From Trochalopteron elliotii (lineage: Eukaryota; Chordata; Aves; Passeriformes; Leiothrichidae): a stretch of DNA of 64,000 bases. Location: NCBI GenBank assembly GCA_024734555.1, contig JANPWX010000246.1, positions 2,099,025-2,163,024 of the forward strand. Reading direction: 5' to 3'. The position numbers were made by a program, and so were the translations under genes. Below, one piece after another: positions 1 through 32,639 of this stretch. The first letter of the stretch is position 1. Every line of letters starts with the position of its first letter. The notes under the pieces were generated by a model. It was not told the DNA's origin. It searched no databases and saw nothing but the letters and a program-made list of their open reading frames with translations.

Positions 1-3000
1 TTTTGAACTTTATATTAGTGGAACAATAACTTTTACATTAAAATGTGATTTCATTGTAATTTCTGTAATATTCTGCATAAAATCACCTTTACCATACACA
101 AAATCTCAGTATAATTCTGTGAACTGAAAACATTTCCTTTATTCCTGCAAGGAATATTTCTATAAGTCAAATATTTTTTGCTGTCTCATGTGAAATATTC
201 TGTGTAAAATTTAAAGTAACAAAAGTAAAACTCTCTAATAAGTTTCAGTTACAAGTAGAAAAAATATTTGCAAAACAATGATGGCATGCATGTGAAGGTT
301 TCCCTTTGTTTTTAGTAAGCTTTCATTAATTTTGTAATAGGTTTCAATTGAAAAACACTTATTTACAAAATATAAGATTTACAAATAGAAAAAATCTTCA
401 GCTGTAAGTAACTTGACATTTGTGTGTCCTTAAATAGTCTTTCCCAAAAAATCTGAAAGGTATCCTTCCAAAAGAAAAAAGAGATAAATATTTCAAAATA
501 TTTAAGACCACACAAACAAAATGTCGGTGTAGTCCAGTGATCTCATTTCTGATTTCACTTTCACTGCTTATACTTCTGCAACTGCAACGATTTTACTGGG
601 CTGCTAATGCTTTAGCTGCATGAGACCAGTCCATCCCAGACCTCTACTAATATATCTACCTGGAGAAAAGCTTATGTATGTTCCGCTTGGTGAGATAAGA
701 TTACTTTTCTTTTGTGATAAGAAATTATTTGGTCTAGACTCTCATGTACAGGTCTACAGCTACATCATGCTCGGGTCTATTTAAAACAAACCAAACCAAA
801 CCAAAACCAAAAAAAACACCCTCAAAACTTCAAGCTAAAGTGGGGAAACCTACATAGTTGCAACCTAATTATCTTCAAAAATCATACTGGTCTTTGAGCA
901 CTTCCCAGAGTTTAAGCTGTGAGGCTGTTTTGTGTAAAACAAGACCATGCTCTCTCAGGCTCTCTCAAACCTGTTTTTCCTTTTATTTGTTTTTCCTTTT
1001 CCCTTACATTGATCTGGGAATGGACACAGTTCAGCTAAATTGTTTAACACTGTGTCTGATGGAAGGAAAAAGGAGATGTGGGCTCTTTGGCTTTTTTTTC
1101 CTGTATTTAACTTAATAAATAAAGACTCTTGGGTTGGTTTTTTTTGTTTGTTTTGTTTTGTTTTGTTTTGTTTTGTTTTGTTTTTGTTTTGTTTTTTGTT
1201 TTTTGTTTCCTTTGGAAGCGGAGTGGAATTCATGAATTCATGACTGGGAAGATTTTTCTAAACATACTTGTAACCAAAAGGGCTCTACGGTTGTTTAAAA
1301 TAAACCCCCAGTATTGTCTCGGGATGTGCTGCAGTTCTTTAGTAGGGCTGAATTTTTTAACAAACACTGAGATTTTTTTCTGTTGAAAGAATGTTGCCTC
1401 TTGCTCTTTCAGAGGCCTAAGCAGTTCAAGAGGCTGGTATACAGATTTTGTGGATTTTCCTGTGTATGGAAGAAAGCTAAAGATCAACAGGTTTTTTCCT
1501 TTTCATTGTGGGATTGTCCCACTTTCTTTTAGCAAACTCAATTAACTAATCACTAACGAGCAAATGAAAACTTCAGTTTCCACAGTGAACAGATTCCTTT
1601 CCAAAGAGAGACTGAATGATTGTGTATCCCACAATTAACCCCAGCTTTTGTACCTGAAGTGCCATGACCAGTCTTCATGAACAGCAGTCCCAACAAGTGG
1701 TAAATACACAGCTGAAGACCAACCAGTCATTAAACCTACACTGGATATCAAATCTTTGTTGTCCTTTACCTCTACTTGTTTTGTCACTGCTGTGGCTGGC
1801 AGGTATCAGTGACAGTTTGTATCTGATGCATGAAGCTGTAGCATCACTTCCAGGCTCTTTCGTCGTGTCCCCAGATGCCCCCTGTGTGTCTATACTCTTT
1901 GTTAAATGGCTTAACCTTGGATTTGGGGGGTGCCTTATGCTACTCTACTTCTGCCACTGTAGCACCTGGTGACCTGGCCTCTTTTGGAGCAACGAAATGC
2001 AACCATAGTTAAACTAATTGCTGGTAATAAAGGGCACCATTATTCTCATTTGATTTTTTGTCACATTTTTCCAGACATACATTTTGCTGCTTATTCTGGA
2101 ACTGGGACCTCAACACTTGTTATTGGCAAAGATGTGCTGTGGCAATAATAATAGAGCGACCACACAAACCCAAAACGCTTGCATGGCTTCTGCAGCATGG
2201 TAAAATAGGAAGGGCAGAAAGCTGCAGAGCAAGAGCGAGAGATCTTGAAAGTGAAAAGGCAGGTATAATTAAAAGGTTAGTTTCTGGCAATAACTAAAGT
2301 GAGACAAAGGAGAGGGAAGGATCCCCCACTATAGATTTTAATTATTTTTCTTATTACACATGTTTCCTCTTCTTAACTGTTAGCATTTCTTCATTGTTTT
2401 TGATTCTTCACAAAAGAAGGACACTTGTCTGGGACCAGTTTTATGTCAGCAAAAAAGCTTTTGGAGTTTTGTTAAGCACTGTTAAGTGATGGTCACCAAT
2501 GAACATTAATCTATGATTTCCTTGTAAATACTGCTGTTGATTCAAATAAAACTGGACTGGTCATCTTCCTGGAAATATGCACTATCTTTCTTCTTGGAAC
2601 TATTGAAGGAATTGAGTGTTTCCATGAAACAATAAGATATGGCTGTCTCCAACAGAAAATAAGAAATAGTTTGCAAATAACATTTAAATTTGGCTTTTTA
2701 GTAGTTTGGCATGGACTTGATTTTACCTACACCATGCAGGGACTGCTAGATATTGTTGTGCTTGGATTTCAGAAAAGAAATGAGAGTTCAGTTGTCTGCA
2801 ATTTTAAATATGCAATTTAATGAGCAAGGTTAAGGTAACCTCCATATACCGTGTTGATCTTGACAGAAAAGGTTGCCACTCCTTGTGCCACTGCCAGGTC
2901 TATTGCTGTCTCAGAGGTGATTAATGCTGGCTTACAGGGGTGCTTCCTATGAGAGCTGCACAGCTGCCCTGAATGGGGCACAGGCTTGTAGGGGCTGGGG

Positions 3001-3659
3001 ACCAGGTTGCAGAGGCTGGCTGGCCACTGGAGGCTGGATGGTGAGAAGGTTGCATTTCACCACTTATATTAGGAATATCTTTCTTGTTCTTTCCTGGTAA
3101 CCTCACTTTCATATTACAGGCTCTTCTTGAAGGTTTATTTCATGTTTTCAGTCTTCTAATTAAGCCTCAGCCTTGTCATTTTTCCCTAGTGCAGCTTTTG
3201 TCTGTTGTGATGTATTCATTCTGAATTAAATAGAAATTAGCATGATATTTGAGTCTTGATTTAGTCTTCACCAATACCATGGGCATTTTGCCATTTGTTT
3301 GGATTTCTTCCATTCTGCTTTTAGGCCTAATTTGGGTTGTTAACTTCTCTGGGGTGGGGTTGCTCTTTCTTGTAAATTGAACAATTATAATGATTACCTG
3401 CACAATATTTATCAAGACTTTTTTTTTTATGTAACTGCCAGTGCCAGACATTTCCACCAATTATAAAGGAGTGTCTGAGAATGAATAATTTATTTTTAAA
3501 ACTTCTTGCAGTGTATATGTGTAGCAAATCTGAGTTTAGATAATGCAGTCTTTGTGTTTGTGCCTGGTTTTTGAGAGAGATATCTGGAAGTGGGAACTTC
3601 TCTGATAACTACAATTTCGTGGTAGTAATAGAAATTGGTTTTGCGTTATTATTTTCCAG
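1..3659 (+). other. NR1H4: NR1H4 upstream intron (no exon recognised)
   Basis: This is the sequence before the first recognisable NR1H4 exon. That exon opens with an incomplete codon (two bases of a Gly codon), so at least one coding exon lies upstream. I looked for a short exon ending in a Phe-Gly-type junction before a GT donor and found none with acceptable splice signals. The initiating exon(s) are therefore probably left of the window. The stretch holds an (ACCAA)-like tract near 785-815 and a (TTTTG)n microsatellite at 1138-1207. The open frames seen here are short and repeat-driven. Confidence 0.7.
1138..1207. repeat. (TTTTG)n microsatellite
   Basis: Uninterrupted then slightly degraded TTTTG pentamer units, inside the upstream NR1H4 intron. 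Open frames crossing it on both strands are low-complexity (Phe/Cys/Leu or Lys/Asn/Thr) and are not genes. Confidence 0.9.
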
Positions 3660-25783
<22,124 letters not shown>

Positions 25784-26460
25784 TGGATACTTTTTTTTTT
25801 TTTTTTAGGAGAAATATCTTTTTAAAGGACCACATAGCACTTATTTTCATAGAAAAGTAGCCCACGGTGCGTTATATTTTCTTTACTGCATTTTTATAGA
25901 AACATGCCATGGATTCATAAAAGTAATTTTGTTCACTATGCACAGAATAGTGTATAGCTATTAGATCCTCACACGTGAGTATAACTTTTTCTGTATTTAT
26001 ACCCTCTGATCAGAAAGAGCCTACCAGCTCTTCAGAGGAACCCAATTAATTCCTGCTGCAATTAAGCTAATTGCAGTTACTGTTCCTCTGTAAAGAAATG
26101 GGCAAGTTTCCATTCATATTTTTATTGCAGTGTTTTTTTGTTTTGTTTTGTTTTGTTTTGTTTACCTCTTTCAAAGTACATATTCCAGATAGTTACAGTG
26201 ATAAAACAGCCAAAATGGTTAATATCATAGACATTTGCTGTTCAACTCTGAAATATGTTCATGTAAGGTATGCAAGATGTTATTTCTTCTCAAGATGAAA
26301 AATTATGTAATGGAGAAAAAACATACACACCAAACTTCTTTTCATGATATAACATGTAACTTCAATTGCATTATTATTTGGGAGTAAAAATTATAGAGTA
26401 TCTTTACTTTGTGGAAGTGTGTCACAGGTTACTTTGCTTTATGACTTTGCTGGTGCTTAA
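25784..26460 (+). other. NR1H4: NR1H4 3' UTR / short intergenic spacer
   Basis: About 0.68 kb between the NR1H4 stop and the CpG island. A T16 run followed by AG lies at 25791-25808, immediately after the stop, and a short (TTTTG)n lies at 26137-26162. Neither AATAAA nor ATTAAA is present on the + strand. Only variant hexamers are visible (CATAAA near 25917, GATAAA near 26201, AGTAAA near 26383), so the cleavage site cannot be placed. Confidence 0.6.
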
Positions 26461-26688
26461 TCGCCCTCGAAATTACCATCAGCAGCAGCCCTGCGACAGG
26501 TAAGCGTGTCCGGATGCTGCGCGCGGAGGTGCGGATGCCGCCGGGGACTGCAGGCAGGGTGGGGGGACTCTTCGTGCTGGGCTCCGCTCCCAGCGACGCG
26601 AGCCCAGGCGGCGGGGACAGCGCTGCGCCAACCGTCCCACCCAAGAAAGCCGACTGCCAGGGGGCCTCTACGGCTCCCAGCGCCCGAG

Positions 26689-27035
26689 NNNNNNNNNNNN
26701 NNNNNNNNNNNNNNNNNNNNNNNNNNNNNNNNNNNNNNNNNNNNNNNNNNNNNNNNNNNNNNNNNNNNNNNNNNNNNNNNNNNNNNNNNNNNNNNNNNNN
26801 NNNNNNNNNNNNNNNNNNNNNNNNNNNNNNNNNNNNNNNNNNNNNNNNNNNNNNNNNNNNNNNNNNNNNNNNNNNNNNNNNNNNNNNNNNNNNNNNNNNN
26901 NNNNNNNNNNNNNNNNNNNNNNNNNNNNNNNNNNNNNNNNNNNNNNNNNNNNNNNNNNNNNNNNNNNNNNNNNNNNNNNNNNNNNNNNNNNNNNNNNNNN
27001 NNNNNNNNNNNNNNNNNNNNNNNNNNNNNNNNNNN
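26689..27035. other. Assembly gap (347 N)
   Basis: Run of N inside the CpG island. Any open frame spanning it is meaningless. It sits directly against the left arm of the inverted repeat at 27036-27156, which suggests a GC-rich structure that could not be sequenced through. Confidence 0.99.
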
Positions 27036-27156
27036 CGCCGGAGCTGCGCGCCCGAGGAACCGCCGCGAGCGGAGCGCCGCCCCGGCGCCGGGCGGGGAGC
27101 GGGGCGCTGTGGCGGAGCTCCGCTCGCGTCGGTTCCTCGGGCGCGCAGCTCCGGCG
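27036..27156. repeat. 39-bp inverted repeat (1 mismatch) next to gap
   Basis: The left arm 27036-27074 and right arm 27118-27156 are reverse complements with a single mismatch, around a 43-base GC-rich centre. The left arm starts at the very first base after the N run, so it could be longer. As a consequence both strands encode the same peptide fragment (ARPRNRRERS), which creates false open frames. Confidence 0.9.
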
Positions 27157-30100
27157 CTCGGGGCGGGGGGGGGGTCCCGCCTGTCTGCAGGGACAGCGCC
27201 GGGAACGCGCTGAGAGTCCCGCGTATCGGGGAGCCCCGGCAGAGCCCGGTGTTGGGCGGAGTCGGTCACTGAGATCGGCCCAGTCACCCGTCCAGCGGCA
27301 ACAGTTCCATCCAGACTCTCTGTCACGGATGTCGGAAGGGAAGTGCCTCGAAACTTACCGTGGGGAAGGGAGAGGGGAGAGTTTTTGCATAACAGCTTTC
27401 AAACCAGTCTCTCCTGTGCCCTACCGCAGGCGTTTGAGGATGCAGTGTTGTTTCTGTAGGAAATTTGCCCCAGTGCTCTTGGCTAAGGCATTCATTCATA
27501 TTGCTTAATAAGTCGAAAAACGTCTGGCTCCTTTCTTTGCCCAGAAGCTGGTCGTGTTCCAGAGATGCTGTGTGTCATCTTTGGCATAGTATCAGATCAA
27601 GACATGGGGAAAAGTGCATGTATTACTTTAGGAGCTGTAAGGCCTAGTTGGCCCATGCATTTGAAATTGTAGCGGGTGCATCTTTCAGAATAAGACACGA
27701 TTTTATATTTGAGTCATAATAAACTACTCTTGACTGTGGCCAGCCAGCAGTCTGCTAAATGGGCATCGAAAAATGCTCCCCTCCATGTTGCTTTGCTGGA
27801 AGAAGTGTGGTGTAGAAATGGGAGGGAGAGAAGAACTTGCCTGTTGTATGTGAGGGAGCAGCTGGGACAGTGTGTCTGGTGTTAACCAGCCTCTGCCCAA
27901 ACTGGATGCTCCTGTGGGAAAGCAGCCGTCTGCATGTCTCCTGCGGAGATGCCAGCTGTTGAGACGAAGTGCTCCTCCCTGATTTCAAGTGGGTTTCTCT
28001 GCCCTGACAGGTGTACCTAGGGCCTTTGTTGCCATTTGGTAGGAGAGAGTGTGCTCACTGCTTCTGCTTGTGCATACTTCATGGAGAGGTGTGGAAAGGC
28101 AGTCTCTGAGGAGAGCAGTCAGCATGCCTTAATGTAAGGAGGTGGTTGCCACCTTAAAGCCCATCACCTCAGACTGACTAGTCTGGTTTTTCTCTTTCAC
28201 GCCTCTGAGGCCTCCCCAGGGAAGCAGAGCTCCTGCTGACTCAGTAATGCAACAAAAAGGCTCTGTAATTGCTGTAGTGATGGAGGGAGTAGCGCTCGGT
28301 TCAGTGGACGTCTCTTGTGCCTACCCCTTTTCTTCTGCCTGTTAGTAGATGTGTCAGTAAAAAAATCTTCACTATCCTGTAGTAGGTTTCAACAGATACT
28401 GACGTGACAGCTTCTTTCATTTCAGTGTGTTTATAAACATGGGTTTCAGTAGGTACTGTCAAGACTAATCCAGTTGCTCTGGGTTAGACTGTTGTGAATG
28501 CCTTTGGGTGTTAATGGAATAGAAGATGATGTTCTATATCTTAAATATAGGGTGAAGATGTAGAAGTGTTTCTACCCAAGTTTTTTATTAATGAGTCTGT
28601 TAACAGAAGGCATTTTAATGAGCCTGTGAATCCCTTTAGGTTCCACTTGAGCTAGGTCAATGGCTGCTTCATCAATGTTTTAACTATCTGTAGGATTGTG
28701 GATTTTGTTTGTTTGTTTATGTGTAAACTGTTCAGTCAAGTAAAATGGGATTTGGACTTGGTTGATGTTATGCGTCAGAAAGGGTTGTAATTAGTGTAGC
28801 ATGTCTTGCTGGTTGGGCCCCAGTGAGTGATCTATAAATACTGATACAACCGATCCTTAGCAGGCTATCTAATGTAGCATCTAAGAGCATCTGTTAACAC
28901 CCTGAAGTATTCGTGTAAAGTGCTTTAGTATTTGCTGACTCTGCTGTTTCTCAGAGTGTCTGAAGGCAGCGTGCTGGGCATCTCTGTGGAGAGTAGAGGC
29001 AAACTGTGGTCTCACAAGTCTGTGTGGGTCATGTCCAGGGTGTGTCTGCACCCCCGTTCCTGAGGGAATGCCTGTCCCTATGCCATGTGTCAATGTTTTT
29101 CTCATCTCTCTTACCTGGTGTTGATCCATAGCTCTAGTCCTTCATCAGAGGTTTGGTACTCAACCAGCTGAAGGCAATTCTTGCCTCTCTGATGTATCGT
29201 TTTGGGCTGACCACCTGTCTCCTAGTGAGCCAGTATCTCTGTATTGATCCAGCTGTAAGGTGTGGCTAGGTCACAGCTCCTCTCCTTTCATCCCACAGAG
29301 CCATTGGCAGCAGAAATGAGGTGTTTCCTGAAAGTGGGGTTGGTGGTGGGGGACCTCTATGCTTACTGAGCTTGGAATTGGACTGGCTGCCCCCTAGTTG
29401 GGAAATGCTCACAAGTTTCTAGTGTTTTTCTTGTTTTGAGGGGTGAAGCAGGGTGGGGAATATGGGGAAGAAACAACACCAGGAAGAGGAAGAATTATTA
29501 AAATAATTGTTTCTACTGTGATGGGCTTATTCAGTCTTTTGTCCCAAGGGACCTTGAGGGTATCAGGGTCTGCCTGGAAGTGATAATGGCATGGCCTGAA
29601 GATATGCAGGGGATGTGTTACATCATACTTTTATTCTGAGGTCCTTTCTTTCACAAACTTCAGTGTCTGAACACCAAATGTCTGTGAATGAGAGTTGATA
29701 AAACTGGCTTGTGTAGAAACTGATGCAGTCCTATCTGGAGCTGCCAAAATTCAGTATCAGATACTTACGTCATTCATTATGTACAGCTTTTTGATGCAGG
29801 GAACCCAACTGGTTTTAGAAGAAGTCAGATTGGTTATGACTCTGCCTGATACTGCAGTATTCACCTCACCACAGCACCTTCTGCACATTTGCAGGCTGAC
29901 TACTTGAAGGTGGCAGATCTGGGTCTTCTCCTCCTGTGCCTCTCGCAGTAAGTGACAAGGCTACATGAGTCTGTATTCCCTGCAATCTCCGAGCTGAACT
30001 GTTTGGCATCTGAAGATGGGTAATGGTACTGTATTACTTTTTCAACTCAAAATTCATGCACTGTAGTTCACATCATCAGAGGGTTTTTTTTTGTTAAGTG

Positions 30101-30227
30101 TGTTTTAGATGCTCTGATAATAAGTGAAGCCTTTTGACTTTCTAGGGAGATCTGACATATGGGTTTACAAAATAACTTGTTTTAGAAGAAAAGGCCCTTG
30201 AAGTTCAAGTGCCACAATTTTCCTCAA

Positions 30228-30231
<4 letters not shown>

Positions 30232-30269
<38 letters not shown>
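30232..30269. repeat. Poly-T tract (38 T)
   Basis: Uninterrupted T homopolymer. There is no target-site duplication or retroposon body that would mark it as a reverse-strand poly-A tail. Confidence 0.9.
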
Positions 30270-30270
<1 letters not shown>

Positions 30271-32046
30271 GCAAGACTAGTTTTTGTTAGGCATGCCACA
30301 GAACTGCAGATGCTGAGCATTCCTGTGATAGCTGCAGTGTGAATATTTTGCTTTGTTCATGTTTTGAGTGCTCCCTGTGAATTAGGCTGTCTTTTGTTTT
30401 CCCTTGGCAGTTAATATGCTAGAGCTCTTGTTAGCCTATATGGAGCTCCTTATTTTAATGAGACCAACTTCTCTACTGCCTGTTCTGCTGTTGTTTTATT
30501 TTTTTTTTTTAATCAATGAAGCCTCTTATTGAGCTTTTCTTAGGACAATAGCTTTCTTATACCAAAGGAAAATGTATTCCCCTAGACAAAGCTGTGGGAA
30601 GCATAGCATGCTCATTAGTAATGCTTGGTATATACCCTTCCATTCCCTTGTTCATTCATAGAAGGAAAAATGACATCAAGAAGAGGATGTCTCTTTTCTT
30701 TTTTTTTTCCCTTCTGTAGAAATAGAAGAAAGGGGAAAGATATCACTTGGAGTGCCTCTGATAAGGTCTGAGAAGTGCTAGCAGTCCTGGTACAAGGAAG
30801 TGTCTTCACCTGAAACCAAACTGGTTGCTCATTTGCCAGTTGTAGAGGTAAGTTGTTTGAAATGCCTGATACATGTGGTCGCATGAAGTCTGTGAGGTTT
30901 AAGGCAGTGGGAAGGAACACGGTGGGGGAAATGACACCATGCTGCTTTCTATGTAGGATGAAGGGGTGAGAATCTTTACGAAAATTGTGTTTTCTGTGGT
31001 AGGCTATTCAGCCTTTTGTCATAGGAAGGCCAGGCTGTGCAGGAGAGAAGAAGATGCCATCTACATACAAAGCCTAAATATCTGGGACAGAAGAGGAAAA
31101 CTAATTATTTTTAAATGAAAACAGATGAGTTAAAAATGTCTGCTAATGTCTGCAATCTGGTTTTCAGTTCAATCAATAAGATGAAATTTTATTGCAGCCA
31201 TTAAGTAACAGAGCAAGTCAATTGTTTTTAACAGACTTCAAGACACAGATAGGAACTTTTTGACATTGTAAAATACCACTGAAAATTATGGAGAAATACC
31301 TTATGTACATATGCATGCAGCTAATATGGCAATGCGTCTAGACCTGGAGCCTCCAGGGAAAGACCTGCTAGTCCTTAGCCCAGTGTAGAGCTTGTGCTGG
31401 ATTTTCCTATGGTTGAAAGCATTGCTGGAAAATACAGTGTTGGTTTCAGGAGAGAAAGCATTGACTGGATTGTCTCTAAAGTTTCCTTAATGTTTGTTTT
31501 GCCAGGGATTTGTACTGGTAACTGCAGGGGGAAATGGGCCACTGAATAACCGAATCAATATGATTCCAACAGAAGTTGTTTATTGTTTACATTACGTGGC
31601 AGATATAGATTCTAGGTCTGTTGTCCATGTGGGCACGCATCTCTGGGTTGGCTAAGCTGCTTTTTCATGAGGCAGGCACACATCCTTCAGGACATCTTAA
31701 CTGGTCAAGCGTCTATTTTTATGCTGTGTTTCTCCTATCTAGGGTTTACATTTTTTGCAGACATTTTCTCAAGCTCTCTCTTTATTTTTGATCTTTTTGT
31801 TTTCCCAGTAACCTTGATGAATTCCTGAAAGCTCTAACAACAAAACTGCAAGTGGTTTGATAATATTACTCACAACTAGTTTGGCTCATGCATTAGAATG
31901 GCCTGTTATATAGATACATTGCTACAGATAACTATATTGCTGCAATAGTTTGCAGCATTCTGTTGAAAACTTAGTGCATGCATGCTGCCTGCAAAGTCAC
32001 AATCCCAACAAAGATTTATAAAAACATGGATTTCTCTCATGTATGT

Positions 32047-32105
32047 GCTAGAACTTGATGATCATTAGGGTCCCTTCCAACCCACACAATTCTATGATTC
32101 TATAA
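32047..32105 (+). mobile_element. CR1 LINE 3' tail fragment
   Basis: The sequence reads from a GATGATCATTAGGGTCCCTT block through CAACCCACACAATTCTATGA to TTCTATAA, the standard avian CR1 3' terminus on the + strand. It is severely 5'-truncated, leaving about 60 bases. Confidence 0.75.
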
Positions 32106-32592
32106 GAGAAAATCTTATTTGTCAAAATTATTTCTTTGCTTTAAGGCTTTTATGGTCTTCCAAGTATTTACATAAACTCAGGATGCATAAAACTGTCTGC
32201 ACACATGTACAAGATACACTTGTGATAACTTGGAAGGAAAGATCACTGTCAACAGTGTTAAATCCAGGAATGGTTTGAATTATATGTATTACTCTTTGGC
32301 AAAATATATGTCATACAGCTCCTAAAAATCTTACCAACTTTGGAGCATTGTTTATGCATACAAAGTTAGTTGCTACTTATGCTGTAATAACTGCACTTTT
32401 ATCTAAGGGAAGAGAACTGAAGTTGACTGAATTCTGGATCAAAACCTTAGCTACTAAGATATTTCCCTCTTTCCCCTTCCCTCTTTCCTGTTGGACTAAT
32501 TCTTATTTTTCCAAAACAGTGCTAATGGGTTTTTCTCAGGATTTTCATGAAAGCAGGAGAGACTGTATTAAAAATCTCTTATTTTCCCCCAG

Positions 32593-32639
32593 GAGGAGAA
32601 ACTAATGTAAAGCAGGTGACCATGCAGAATGCAATTCAG
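32593..32639 (+). CDS. GAS2L3: GAS2L3 start exon (5' UTR plus MQNAIQ)
   Basis: The acceptor TTTTCCCCCAG ends at 32592 and the donor GTAAAT is at 32640. The ATG at 32622 has A at -3 (ACCATGC) and begins MQNAIQ. This matches the N-terminus of vertebrate GAS2L3 (MQPAIQ in human, from memory) and joins in phase 0 to VWFG. The coding part is 32622-32639. The UTR part contains a start-stop uORF at 32605-32610. Confidence 0.93.
32605..32610 (+). promoter_or_regulatory. GAS2L3: Minimal start-stop uORF (ATGTAA)
   Basis: An ATG immediately followed by TAA, eleven bases upstream of the GAS2L3 initiation codon and within the same exon. Start-stop elements of this kind are known to stall initiating ribosomes and lower downstream translation. 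Their effect here is inference. Confidence 0.7.

Larger units (their letters stand above)
26461..27340 (+). promoter_or_regulatory. GAS2L3: CpG island, likely GAS2L3 promoter
   Basis: The base composition switches abruptly to very high G+C with dense CpG and GC-box-like runs (for example 27160-27175). This is the only such island in the window, and it lies between the NR1H4 stop and the first GAS2L3 coding exon on the same strand. A near-consensus donor (ACAG/GTAAGC at 26496-26505) at its left edge could end a noncoding first exon, but this is inference. A TTTGAA-type CHR-like element (reverse strand, about 27398-27403) is compatible with the cell-cycle (DREAM) regulation reported for mammalian GAS2L3. 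The core is lost in the assembly gap. Confidence 0.7.
27341..32592 (+). other. GAS2L3: GAS2L3 5'-UTR intron / promoter-proximal region
   Basis: About 5.2 kb between the CpG island and the exon holding the GAS2L3 start codon. It contains a 38-T run (30232-30269) and a CR1 3' tail (32047-32105). I recognise no coding exon, but additional noncoding 5'-UTR exons cannot be excluded. Confidence 0.65.

Noticed and set aside
720..745. Possible upstream FXR exon end (AAATTATTTG followed by GT)
   Set aside because: The intron start GTCTAG is a poor donor and the preceding codons do not resemble the FXR N-terminus.
955..1243. Overlapping Phe/Cys-rich and Lys/Asn-rich open frames
   Set aside because: Created by the (TTTTG)n microsatellite, with no protein-like composition.
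26457..27326. Long open frames on both strands across the CpG island
   Set aside because: They run through 347 undefined bases, and the identical peptide on both strands comes from the inverted repeat. This is GC-rich promoter DNA, not coding sequence.
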